Assembly (NCBI GenBank): GCA_024403235.1
Contig: JAKSSF010000007.1
Coordinates: forward strand, 27,810 to 91,809
Reading direction: 5' to 3'
DNA: 64,000 bases
Source: Lachnospiraceae bacterium
GTDB lineage: Bacteria; Bacillota; Clostridia; Lachnospirales; Lachnospiraceae
The notes under the pieces are model-generated. The model ran no database searches. It was given only the letters and a program-made list of their open reading frames with translations, and was not told where the DNA came from. This document shows positions 44,971 through 53,487 of the stretch, piece after piece. The position numbers were made by a program, and so were the translations under genes. The number at the start of each line of letters is the position of its first letter. The first letter of the stretch is position 1.

Positions 44971-46854
44971 TTGAGGCATTTATCTAAATCACTTCGTACC
45001 CTGTTACTGATTCTATTCCTCGGTTTTCTAGGGTCTTTCCTTATTTACTATCTTCTGGATATAAAAAAAGAATCTGTTGTTTCTCCTAACAACGATTTTA
45101 CAGCCATTACCAATAGCTTTTTGAAAGAACAATTAGAAAAGGACACTCTGGGATTACATTATACCATTGCAGATCCAGAGAGTTTGAGGATTGACTATCA
45201 GGTAACCCTGCCGCTTTGGTCAGAAGCAGAAGAAACCAATACCTATCTACAATATGAAAACTTATATTCCTCCCTGCAAGAAATAAGGCAGGCACAGAAA
45301 TCCTCTGAAAAGAAATCTTTATCTACAGAAGAACAATATACCTTAGACCTATTGTTACATAATCTACCCTTACTGTTAGAAGGAAAGGAATTTTCTTTTT
45401 ATGAAGAATATTTCTCTCCTACCATGGGAGTTCAGGTGCAATATCCCATTTTGATGGCTGAATATACTTTCCGTAGTAAAAAGGATGTAGAAGATTACCT
45501 GACACTATTGTCACAAACCAATGCCTATTTTCAATCTTTATTAGAATATGAAAGGCAGAAATCGCAACAAGGTCTATTTATGTCAAACGCTTCTGCCTCT
45601 GCTGTAATTACCCAATGTGGCGAAATTATATCTTTGGACAGCTTGAAAAATAATAAACACTTTCTTCAGACTTCCTTCCATAAAAAATTAACTGGCTTAC
45701 AAGAAAAGAAGATTTTGTCCGAGGAAGAAATTGCTGACTTTATCTGCCTTCATGATAAGGTTTTACTAGAGCAGGTTTATCCTGCCTATCAGTCTTTGGC
45801 GCAAGGCCTTTCCTCTTTGGTAGGTTCCTGCACCAACGAACAAGGACTTTGCTATTTTCCCAAAGGAAGAGACTACTATGAATGGTTAGTCAAAACCAAT
45901 ATCGGCTCTTCCAAATCTATGGCAGAAATACAAGAATTGCTATTGATACAATATCAAACATTAGAGAAAAAGTTACAGATATGCAAGGAAAAATTACAGC
46001 AAAATTCTAATCTGACTGAAACCACTTTTCCTGTTTCTTCTCCGGAAGAAATGCTGCAAAAACAACAAGCTTTTTGCAAACAGGATTATCCTTCTTTAAA
46101 CAGTGTGCAACTTTCCCAAAATAACAATCTAAATTTCTCTTTAAAAGGAGAAATCGTGGAATCAGAAAATACCTTAATAAAACCTGTAACTTCCGGCTTA
46201 GAAGCCTACACTGCACCTGCCTTTTATGTAAATACTCCTTTGGATAGCACGGGCGAACATTCTATTTATATCAACTTCAGCAGTACCAAAGAAGGCTTAG
46301 ATTTATACACCACTTTGGCACACGAAGGATATCCGGGACATTTGTATCAATCTGCCTACTATCACGGTTATCAAAGTACCCAAGGGGTTCCCTTGATTCG
46401 CAATCTTTTTCATTTCGGCGGATATACGGAAGGATGGGGAGTATACAGTGAATTGGCTGCTTTTGATCAGGCGGTTTCTCTTTTTCCTACCGGATTACAG
46501 GCCTACTACAAACCACTATATGACTACCTAAAAACAGAGCGGGAATTACAGCTTTGTCTACTGTCTTTATTAGATTTACAAATTCATTGGGAAGGACTTA
46601 GCCCGGAAAAGGCAAAGACTGCCTTGGCTTTATATGGAATCGAGGATAGAGAAAAGCAAGACGCGCTATATCAATATATTGTAGAAGCACCTGCTAATTA
46701 TTTGAAATATTATATTGGATATTTAGAGATTTTGGAAACAAAAGAAAAAGCCAAATCTCTATGGAAGCAATCCTATAGTGATTTGGCTTTTCATACTTTT
46801 TTCCTAAATGCGGGACCTTCGGATTTTACTACATTGAAAACGCGATTGCAGTAA
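44971..46854 (+). CDS. DUF885 family membrane-anchored metallopeptidase-like protein
   Basis: A 627-residue protein starting with TTG (44971-44973) nine bases after TAGGAG. An N-terminal hydrophobic segment (about 10-29) predicts a signal anchor with the rest outside the cell. The DUF885 hallmark HEGYPGH is at about residues 451-457, followed by GGYTEGWGVYSE near 485 that supplies the second Glu. This pattern is that of a zinc metallopeptidase, although few family members have been characterised. It stands alone on the plus strand and converges on hflC, with the two stop codons embedded in a shared palindrome. Confidence 0.9.
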   Translation: MRHLSKSLRTLLLILFLGFLGSFLIYYLLDIKKESVVSPNNDFTAITNSFLKEQLEKDTLGLHYTIADPESLRIDYQVTLPLWSEAEETNTYLQYENLYSSLQEIRQAQKSSEKKSLSTEEQYTLDLLLHNLPLLLEGKEFSFYEEYFSPTMGVQVQYPILMAEYTFRSKKDVEDYLTLLSQTNAYFQSLLEYERQKSQQGLFMSNASASAVITQCGEIISLDSLKNNKHFLQTSFHKKLTGLQEKKILSEEEIADFICLHDKVLLEQVYPAYQSLAQGLSSLVGSCTNEQGLCYFPKGRDYYEWLVKTNIGSSKSMAEIQELLLIQYQTLEKKLQICKEKLQQNSNLTETTFPVSSPEEMLQKQQAFCKQDYPSLNSVQLSQNNNLNFSLKGEIVESENTLIKPVTSGLEAYTAPAFYVNTPLDSTGEHSIYINFSSTKEGLDLYTTLAHEGYPGHLYQSAYYHGYQSTQGVPLIRNLFHFGGYTEGWGVYSELAAFDQAVSLFPTGLQAYYKPLYDYLKTERELQLCLLSLLDLQIHWEGLSPEKAKTALALYGIEDREKQDALYQYIVEAPANYLKYYIGYLEILETKEKAKSLWKQSYSDLAFHTFFLNAGPSDFTTLKTRLQ

Positions 46855-46926
46855 AATGAACCCCTGACCCCGTCCTATGTCATAATTTTTGGAACAAAAA
46901 TTGTGACCTGGCCGGGGGCCATTTTA
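46852..46926. terminator. Bidirectional palindrome between DUF885 gene and hflC (repeat copy 4)
   Basis: TAAAATG at 46852-46858 pairs with CATTTTA at 46920-46926. These arms contain the stop codons of both convergent genes. Inside are CCCC/GGGG arms and a central GTCATAATTTTTG/CAAAAATTGTGAC hairpin. The central hairpin is nearly the same as one in the repeat near 62.03 kb, so the terminator is built from a repeat module. Confidence 0.75.
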
Positions 46927-47796
46927 GTTTCCGTAGAAGATTTGAGCAATAGGTGAATCCTTGCCTAGCACCACCGTTTTCTTCTCCCCTGTCATAGAGG
47001 TTTTGAGAGCGTCCAAACTACGCACAAAGTTATAGAAATCTGTACGGCCTTCGTCTCCATAAGCCTCTGACAGGATACGCATGTACTCTGCTTCCCCTTC
47101 TGCTTTCAGGATTTCTGCATCCTTACTGGCTTCGGAAAGTAAAATGTTTACTTCCTTATCCGTAGTGTTGCGGATTTTCTGAGCTTCCGATTCTCCTTCT
47201 GCAGTATAGGTAGCAGCAATATTGCCACGCTCTGAAATCATACGCTCATAAACCGCTGCTTTGTTATCGCTAGGTAAATCCAACTGCTTGGTTTCAATGG
47301 TCATTACTTCAATACCATACTGGGAGAAGGTATTGCCATAGTTTTCCATAATGGCTTTGGAAAGCTCTCCGTCACGACCGGAAATAACCTGCTCCTGTGG
47401 CCAAGAACTGATAACATTTTTGATAGAGTTATAAATTACTGTATCAATACGATTTTCTGCGTTACCCAAAGAACCGTTTAAGGACTGGGCAAACTTCAAT
47501 GGATCTGTAATATGCCACAGAACATAACTATCTGTAATCATAGTCTTTTTATCCTTGGTGATAACATCAGATGGTGCCAAATCGTATAATAGAATTTCTT
47601 TGGGCAGGGTATCTGCAGTCTGCACAAAAGGAATACGGAAGCTTACCCCCGCTTCTGTTTGCACATGGTCTACCTTGCCAAACTGACGAATCAAGGTATA
47701 TTGATTTTCTTTCGTAATGACTAAAGAGGATAAGCCAACTACGATTGCAATGATAAGAATCAACACTATAGTGCCAATGCCAAGTTTCTTTTTCAT
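46924..47796 (-). CDS. hflC: HflC, SPFH-domain membrane protease modulator
   Basis: A 290-residue protein: an N-terminal transmembrane helix (about 6-26), ENQYTLIRQFGKVDHV at the start of the SPFH/band 7 domain, RIDTVIYNSIKNVISSW in the middle, and a coiled-coil with EGEAEYMRILSEAYGDEGRTDFYNF near the C terminus. With HflK it forms a large membrane cage that modulates FtsH proteolysis. It lies 13 bases downstream of hflK, and GGAG precedes the ATG. Confidence 0.95.
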   Translation of the reverse strand: MKKKLGIGTIVLILIIAIVVGLSSLVITKENQYTLIRQFGKVDHVQTEAGVSFRIPFVQTADTLPKEILLYDLAPSDVITKDKKTMITDSYVLWHITDPLKFAQSLNGSLGNAENRIDTVIYNSIKNVISSWPQEQVISGRDGELSKAIMENYGNTFSQYGIEVMTIETKQLDLPSDNKAAVYERMISERGNIAATYTAEGESEAQKIRNTTDKEVNILLSEASKDAEILKAEGEAEYMRILSEAYGDEGRTDFYNFVRSLDALKTSMTGEKKTVVLGKDSPIAQIFYGN

Positions 47797-47809
47797 AGGG
47801 CTCTCCTTT

Positions 47810-48796
47810 CTATTCTTGCACGAAGGAATCTAAGGGCAATACTTTTTGTACCCCATGTCCATCGTCGATAATCAGTTCTAAATCCGGAAGTACTTCTTCC
47901 ATAGTTTCATAGAACATACGCCTTTTGGTTACAGTAGGATTTTTAATATATTCCTCATACATAGCGTTAAATCTGGCTACCTGTCCGGTTGCTTCATTCA
48001 CACGCTGCTGTTTAAAGGCTTCTGCCTCTTTCACGATTTTATCTGCTTCTGCCTGAGCATTAGGCAGTTTTTCATTTCGATATTTATTGGCATTATTTAA
48101 AGCAGTTTCTTTTCCCTGCTTTGCCGTTTCAACATCCTTAAAAGCAATCATGATTTCCTGAGTTGGTGGCTCAGAATCCTGAATGGTAACATTGACCAAT
48201 GTGACACCAATGTCATCTTTCTCCAGTTTTCGAATAACCATTTCCTTAATGGCTGCCTGAATTTCATTTTTCCCGGTAGTCAAAACACTGTCTACATCAT
48301 AGCTACCGATTACAGTACGGATACAGCTTTGGGCCAAATTTTTCAAAATCAGCTCCGGATCCTCTGAAGCATAGACCGCTTTTACAGGATCTGAAAATTT
48401 GTATTCCACGAAGAAGTCTACATTGATAAAGTTATAATCATTGGTAATCATAACAGACTCTTCTTCTACTGTTGTGCCGGAATACATATCATACCCAATG
48501 GGAAAGCCCTGAATGGTTGTGTTTACCTTCTGGACATGCTGTATAAAAGGAATTTTGAAATGTAAACCGGGGGAAGTAACCGGTGCAGCCTTTCCTAAGG
48601 TGGTCAAAACTGCCTGCTCCTGCTCTCCTATAGTGTAGGTAGCATTAAAGCTGCAAAGCATTAAAATTAATAGAATGAAAAATACGGCAGCTCCCTTTTT
48701 CAAGCCATCTCCAAAATTTTTCTGTGGAAAACGGGGAATGGGACCGGTGTGTTTTTCGCGTCCTCCGCCGGTGGACTCATTGGTATATTCTTCCAT
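47810..48796 (-). CDS. hflK: HflK, SPFH-domain membrane protease modulator
   Basis: A 328-residue protein: a short cytoplasmic N terminus with Gly/Pro (PIPRFPQKNFGDGLKKG), a transmembrane helix (about 35-55), and the SPFH domain starting TYTIGEQEQAVLTTLGKA, with SCIRTVIGSYDVDSVLTTG and a coiled-coil (NANKYRNEKLPNAQAEADKI). The N-terminal region is shorter than in Proteobacteria, as usual in Firmicutes. It is the partner of HflC in the same operon. The ABC exporter genes end 28 bases upstream on the same strand. Confidence 0.94.
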   Translation of the reverse strand: MEEYTNESTGGGREKHTGPIPRFPQKNFGDGLKKGAAVFFILLILMLCSFNATYTIGEQEQAVLTTLGKAAPVTSPGLHFKIPFIQHVQKVNTTIQGFPIGYDMYSGTTVEEESVMITNDYNFINVDFFVEYKFSDPVKAVYASEDPELILKNLAQSCIRTVIGSYDVDSVLTTGKNEIQAAIKEMVIRKLEKDDIGVTLVNVTIQDSEPPTQEIMIAFKDVETAKQGKETALNNANKYRNEKLPNAQAEADKIVKEAEAFKQQRVNEATGQVARFNAMYEEYIKNPTVTKRRMFYETMEEVLPDLELIIDDGHGVQKVLPLDSFVQE

Positions 48797-48823
48797 ACGA
48801 ATACTCCTTTCTTTTTCAGATTT

Positions 48824-50668
48824 TTATGCAAATTGAGATTGATACAAGGATGCATAGAATCCCTGTTTTTCCAACAATTCTTTATGATTTCCTTGCTCTA
48901 AAATATCCCCATCCTTCATCACCAAAATCAGATCTGCATCCTTAATGGTAGAAAGTCGATGGGCAATCACAAAACTGGTACGACCCTTCATCAGGTTATT
49001 CATAGCCTTCTGTATCTGAGCCTCTGTTCTGGTATCTACGCTACTGGTGGCTTCATCCAAAATCAAAATTGGATTGTCTGCCAAAATGGCTCTGGCAATG
49101 GTCAACAGCTGTTTCTGACCGGAGGATACATTGGTGGCATCCTCATTCAATTCCATCTGATAGCCTCCCGGCAGGGTACGAATAAAACTGTCTGCCTTGG
49201 CCGCTTTGGCTGCTGCAATTACCTGCTCGTCGGTAGCATCCAAATTACCATATCGGATATTCTCCATAATGGTACCTTTGAATAACCATGTATCCTGCAA
49301 TACCATACCAAAGACTTCTCGCAGTTCGCTACGATTGAATCTTCTGATATCATTTCCATCTACTAAAATCTGTCCTGCATTCACATCATAGAAACGCATC
49401 AACAGTTTTACCATAGTAGTTTTTCCAGCCCCGGTAGGTCCTACAATGGCTACCATTTGTCCTTTTTCTACTTTAGCAGAAAAATCCTTTACTATGATTT
49501 GCTCCGGATCATATCCAAACTGTACATGATCAAAGGTAACCTGTCCTTCAATGGTGCCGGCAGGAATGGGATTCTCCACAGTCTGATCCTCTTCCTCTTC
49601 TTCCAGAAATTCAAAGACACGCTCTGCTGCCGCTGCCATAGACTGAAGCATATTGGAAACCTGCGCCACCTGAGTAATAGGCTGGGTAAAGTTTCTTACA
49701 TATTGGATAAAAGCTTGAATATCTCCGATTTCAATGACCTGTCTGATGGTAAGCATAGCACCTACCACTGCCACTGCCACATACCCTAAGTTTCCTACAA
49801 AACTCATAACCGGCATCATTAGGCCGGAGAAAAACTGACTCTTCCAAGCAGATTCATACAGTTTATCATTGATTTCGGTAAATTCTTCTTTGACAATCTC
49901 TTCTCGGTTAAAGGCTTTTACAATGTTTTGCCCACTGATAACTTCTTCTACCTTACCATTGATATTTCCCAAATTGGCCTGTTGGGCAATAAAGTATTTT
50001 TGACTGTGTTTTACCACCAAGCCTACCAAGCCACCGGATACCGGTAACATTACAAGTGCAATCAATGTCATCAAAGGAGAAATGGATAACATCATAATCA
50101 ACACACCAATCATGGTGGTAATAGATGTAATTAATGTGGTAATACTTTGATTCAAGCTTTGTCCCAAGGTATCCACATCATTGGTGATACGGGATAAAAC
50201 CTCCCCTACGGTTTTGGATTCAAAGTATTTTAAAGGCATTCGATTGATTTTTTCCGAAATCTCCTTACGGAAACGGTAGGAAAGTTTTTGGGTAATGCCT
50301 GACATAATCCAGCCTTGCACAAAATTCATACAGGAACTAATCAAATAGATGCCTAATAATAAGGTCAGGATTTTGCCGATTTTTGTAAAATCAATACCAC
50401 CGGTACCGGAAATCTGACCAATTAATCCGGTGAAAATTTCGGTTGTGGCTTTACTTAAAATCTTTGGTCCAATGATATTAAAAATAGTAGAACCACAGGC
50501 GAACAGCATAACAAATACTATGCCAATTTTGTAGTTTCCCATATACCGAATCATTTTTCCAATGGAAGCCTTAAAATTCTTTGGCTTTTCCCCCGGCATC
50601 ATGCCTCTGGGTCCACCCATATGTCCACGCCGCATAGGCGGTCTTTGTGGGGTTGTCTGCTCTGCCAT
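48824..50668 (-). CDS. ABC exporter half-transporter B (heterodimeric, MDR type)
   Basis: A 614-residue protein with a Pro/Gly/Met-rich N terminus (PMRRGHMGGPRGMMPGEK), six transmembrane helices (about 45-340) and a nucleotide-binding domain with Walker A VGPTGAGKTTMVK, signature VSSGQKQLLTIARAI and Walker B ILILDEATSSVD. The intact Glu after Walker B makes this the catalytically competent half. Its ATG overlaps the stop of the partner gene by one base (TAATG). Substrates are likely drugs or lipids but are not shown by sequence. Confidence 0.94.
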   Translation of the reverse strand: MAEQTTPQRPPMRRGHMGGPRGMMPGEKPKNFKASIGKMIRYMGNYKIGIVFVMLFACGSTIFNIIGPKILSKATTEIFTGLIGQISGTGGIDFTKIGKILTLLLGIYLISSCMNFVQGWIMSGITQKLSYRFRKEISEKINRMPLKYFESKTVGEVLSRITNDVDTLGQSLNQSITTLITSITTMIGVLIMMLSISPLMTLIALVMLPVSGGLVGLVVKHSQKYFIAQQANLGNINGKVEEVISGQNIVKAFNREEIVKEEFTEINDKLYESAWKSQFFSGLMMPVMSFVGNLGYVAVAVVGAMLTIRQVIEIGDIQAFIQYVRNFTQPITQVAQVSNMLQSMAAAAERVFEFLEEEEEDQTVENPIPAGTIEGQVTFDHVQFGYDPEQIIVKDFSAKVEKGQMVAIVGPTGAGKTTMVKLLMRFYDVNAGQILVDGNDIRRFNRSELREVFGMVLQDTWLFKGTIMENIRYGNLDATDEQVIAAAKAAKADSFIRTLPGGYQMELNEDATNVSSGQKQLLTIARAILADNPILILDEATSSVDTRTEAQIQKAMNNLMKGRTSFVIAHRLSTIKDADLILVMKDGDILEQGNHKELLEKQGFYASLYQSQFA

Positions 50669-52737
50669 TATGCCACACCCCCTTTCAGTTCTTCCTCGGA
50701 TAACTGGGATTTGGCAATTTCCTGATATGCCTCACAAGTTTGCATCAGTTCATTGTGGGTACCCTGACCCACGATCTTACCTTCCTCTAATACTAAAATA
50801 TTATCCGCTTTCAGAACCGTACTAATTCGCTGGGCCACGATAATTACCGTGGCATGCTCTGTTTTTTCTTCCAATGCCTTTCGTAAAGCTGCATCGGTTT
50901 TATAATCCAGGGCAGAAAAACTATCATCAAATAAATAAATCAACGGATTTTTTGCAATGGCTCTGGCAATGGCCAATCGCTGCTTCTGGCCACCGGAAAC
51001 ATTGGTACCGCCTTGGGCAATTTCGCTTTCATATTTTCCGTCTTTTTCTGCAATAAAATCGGTTGCCTGGGCGATAGTTGCCGCCTCCACCATTTTTTCT
51101 TCTGTGACAGCAGAGCCTGCAAATTTCAAATTGCTTTCGATCGTACCGGAGAATAAAAAGGCTTTTTGTGGTACTAAACCGATCTGATCTCGTAGAGCAT
51201 TCTGGCTAAGGGTGCGAATATCCACACCATCTACCAAAAGCTTTCCTTCCGTCACATCATAAAATCTGGGAATTAAATTCAACAAAGTAGTTTTTCCACA
51301 ACCAGTGCTGCCGATAATGGCTGTTGTTTCTCCCGGTTTTGCAGTAAAACTGATATGCTCCAGTACAGGCTCCTTAGCTCCCGGATAGGTAAAGGACACA
51401 TCCTGAAATTCCACCAGGCCTTTCCGGCTCCACTCTACATCTTTTTTTACCATAGGATCCTCTACGGAGATCTTAGTATTTAACACTTCCTCAATACGCT
51501 CTGCAGCCACACCGGCTCTTGGGAGCATAATGGAAAGCATGGTTAACATCAAAAAGCTCATTACAATCTGCATGGTATAAGTAATGAAAGCCATCATATC
51601 TCCTACCTGCAAGTTTCCTGCCTGAATACCTTTTGCGCCCATCCAAACAATCAACACCGTAATGGCATTCATGATCATCATCATGGTAGGCATCATAAAG
51701 GTCATAACCCGGTTGGTAAACAACTGAGTACGCATCAAATTGGTATTGCTTTTATCAAAACGCTCTTCCTCATGCTTTTCTCTACTAAAAGCTCTGACTA
51801 CAGGAATACCGGTTAAAATCTCTCTGGAAACCAGGTTCAAATCATCCACCAAGGTCTGCATAATCTTAAATTTGGGCATAGCAATCTTCATTAAAATACC
51901 CACTAAGGTTAAAATTGCAATAACCGCCACTGCAATAATCCAGGTCATACCGGTTCTGGTAGTAGATACGCGGATAATACCACCAATTCCTAAGATAGGA
52001 GCATAGGTTACCATTCGAAGCAGCAAAACAGATACCATCTGCACTTGCTGAATATCATTGGTGCTTCTGGTAATCAAGCTGGCCGTGGTAAACTGGTCCA
52101 TTTCCTTATTGGAAAAAGAGAGAATATTGTTGAACACTTTACCACGCAAGGTTTTTCCGATTTTTGCACCGGTTCTGGCTGCCAAAAAGCCAACTCCCGC
52201 TGCCGCCAAGCTCATAAAGATAGAGAATAGGATCATTTTGCTACCTTTGTTCCAAAGATAGCTCATCTGGAATTTCTCCATATCCATGCCTAAGGCTTCG
52301 TATTCACTTTTTACCATATACATGGCCTGCTGCCGCAAAATGGAATCACTGTCGATGCCCACCTCCTGTGGCAGTGCAGCTTTCATTGCTTGGAAAAACA
52401 CTTCATCTAATGCAGCTCGTTCTTCCTTTGTACAATCCTTTACGACATAGACAGGTCCTTCATAGGTTCCTTCTGTAAACTGGGTTACTCTTTCATAGGA
52501 AGCTTCTACCTGCTTTTTTTCTGCTTCCGGTAAGGCCATGGTAAGATACCCAAAGGTAGGTTCTCTCATGGCTTCCGGAGAGATATGCTCTAAGCCACCC
52601 TGTTGGATACCCACATCCACAATATCGGAGGTATAACTAGGCAGGGACAGATCACAGTATGCCTGTATCAATAGCAACAATATGATACCTAAAATGCTAA
52701 TGCCACCCAGTTTGATATATTTAAATAAATACTTCAC
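50668..52737 (-). CDS. ABC exporter half-transporter A (heterodimeric, MDR type)
   Basis: A 689-residue partner of the previous gene, with six transmembrane helices and an extended extracellular insert of about 130 residues between helices 1 and 2 (about 40-165). The nucleotide-binding domain has GSTGCGKTTLLN and NVSGGQKQRLAIARAI. Walker B reads LIYLFDDSFSALD, with Asp instead of the catalytic Glu, the usual degenerate site of such heterodimers. I start at GTG (52735-52737; VKYLFKYIKLGG) with AAAGGGAAA upstream; the longer open frame reads through a palindromic repeat and is not coding. Confidence 0.93.
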   Translation of the reverse strand: MKYLFKYIKLGGISILGIILLLLIQAYCDLSLPSYTSDIVDVGIQQGGLEHISPEAMREPTFGYLTMALPEAEKKQVEASYERVTQFTEGTYEGPVYVVKDCTKEERAALDEVFFQAMKAALPQEVGIDSDSILRQQAMYMVKSEYEALGMDMEKFQMSYLWNKGSKMILFSIFMSLAAAGVGFLAARTGAKIGKTLRGKVFNNILSFSNKEMDQFTTASLITRSTNDIQQVQMVSVLLLRMVTYAPILGIGGIIRVSTTRTGMTWIIAVAVIAILTLVGILMKIAMPKFKIMQTLVDDLNLVSREILTGIPVVRAFSREKHEEERFDKSNTNLMRTQLFTNRVMTFMMPTMMMIMNAITVLIVWMGAKGIQAGNLQVGDMMAFITYTMQIVMSFLMLTMLSIMLPRAGVAAERIEEVLNTKISVEDPMVKKDVEWSRKGLVEFQDVSFTYPGAKEPVLEHISFTAKPGETTAIIGSTGCGKTTLLNLIPRFYDVTEGKLLVDGVDIRTLSQNALRDQIGLVPQKAFLFSGTIESNLKFAGSAVTEEKMVEAATIAQATDFIAEKDGKYESEIAQGGTNVSGGQKQRLAIARAIAKNPLIYLFDDSFSALDYKTDAALRKALEEKTEHATVIIVAQRISTVLKADNILVLEEGKIVGQGTHNELMQTCEAYQEIAKSQLSEEELKGGVA

Positions 52738-52757
52738 TGTTATTTCCCTTTCCCAAA

Positions 52758-52846
52758 TAATTTGCTTCGCAATATGCCATGCATTTTCGCAGAAAATCAT
52801 GGCTTCTGCGCTGGTGTATGTCATGTTTTCTTCAAAAACTTGACAC
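52758..52846 (-). repeat. Modular palindromic intergenic repeat, copy 2
   Basis: It begins AATTTGCTTCGCAATATGCC, continues with a hairpin in which GCCATG.ATTTTC pairs with GAAAATCATGGC, then GCGCTGG and a second hairpin TGTCA.GTTTTC with AAAACTTGACA. It lies between greA and the exporter operon, upstream of the exporter's start codon. It closely matches copy 3. Confidence 0.75.
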
Positions 52847-52922
52847 ATATTCTAGTATACTTTCTTTGCCAGATTTTGCCATTAAAACTTTCTAAAATTT
52901 TTCCAAAAAGATTTCGACTTTT

Positions 52923-53426
52923 TTAGTAAGAACGGATTTTATCTCCTGAATCATCGGTGGTATTTTCTATCTTTCGAATCTGCACATAATAGCTGTAGGA
53001 AGGATTTACCACTACTTCTACTCGATCCCCCACTTTCTTTCCCATTAAGGCTTTCCCTAGCGGTGACTCAATGCTAATCATTTGATTCAACGCGTCAGAT
53101 CGCACAGTGGTCACAATGCGATAGGTTTCCACCAAATCATCTTCTTCAAAGTAGATTTCTACTGTATTATTCATACCCACTTCGTCTTCTTTGGAATTAT
53201 CTTCAATCACATTTGCAGTTTTTATCATTTTTTCCAAATATCGAATGCGACTATCATTTTTATTCTTTTCCCGCTTTGCTGCATAGTATTCAAAGTTTTC
53301 ACTCAAATCTCCTTGGGCTCTGGCTTCTTTTAATGACTCAATCAGTCCCGGACGAAGCTGCAGCTTTCTATATTCGATTTCTTCCTCCATCTTTTGGATA
53401 TCGGATTTTGTTAAATTATCAAACAT
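52923..53426 (-). CDS. greA: Transcription elongation factor GreA/GreB family
   Basis: A 167-residue factor. The N-terminal coiled-coil (1-80) has the acidic tip around LSENFEYYAAKREKN, which reaches the RNA polymerase active site to trigger transcript cleavage. The C-terminal FKBP-like domain has SIESPLGKALMGKKVGDRVEV. The length is slightly above the typical 158, with an extension at the C terminus (TTDDSGDKIRSY). GAGG lies before the ATG. It follows the terminator of the HD-GYP gene, so it has its own promoter, which I could not define. Confidence 0.93.
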   Translation of the reverse strand: MFDNLTKSDIQKMEEEIEYRKLQLRPGLIESLKEARAQGDLSENFEYYAAKREKNKNDSRIRYLEKMIKTANVIEDNSKEDEVGMNNTVEIYFEEDDLVETYRIVTTVRSDALNQMISIESPLGKALMGKKVGDRVEVVVNPSYSYYVQIRKIENTTDDSGDKIRSY

Positions 53427-53452
53427 GTTTTACCTCTTTTCTGAAAAGAAAA

Positions 53453-53481
53453 CTGATGAAGCAGTAAAACCACTTCACCAG
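53453..53481 (-). terminator. Terminator after the HD-GYP gene
   Basis: A 9-bp stem CTGGTGAAG / CTTCATCAG on the minus strand (one G-U pair) with an 11-base loop, then TTTTCTTTTC. It lies just after the stop at 53488 and before greA. Confidence 0.75.
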
Positions 53482-53487
53482 CTTTTT

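Noticed and set aside
52738..52848. N-terminal extension of the exporter protein
   Set aside because: The extension is translated from a palindromic repeat; a GTG with a good ribosome binding site downstream fits family length.
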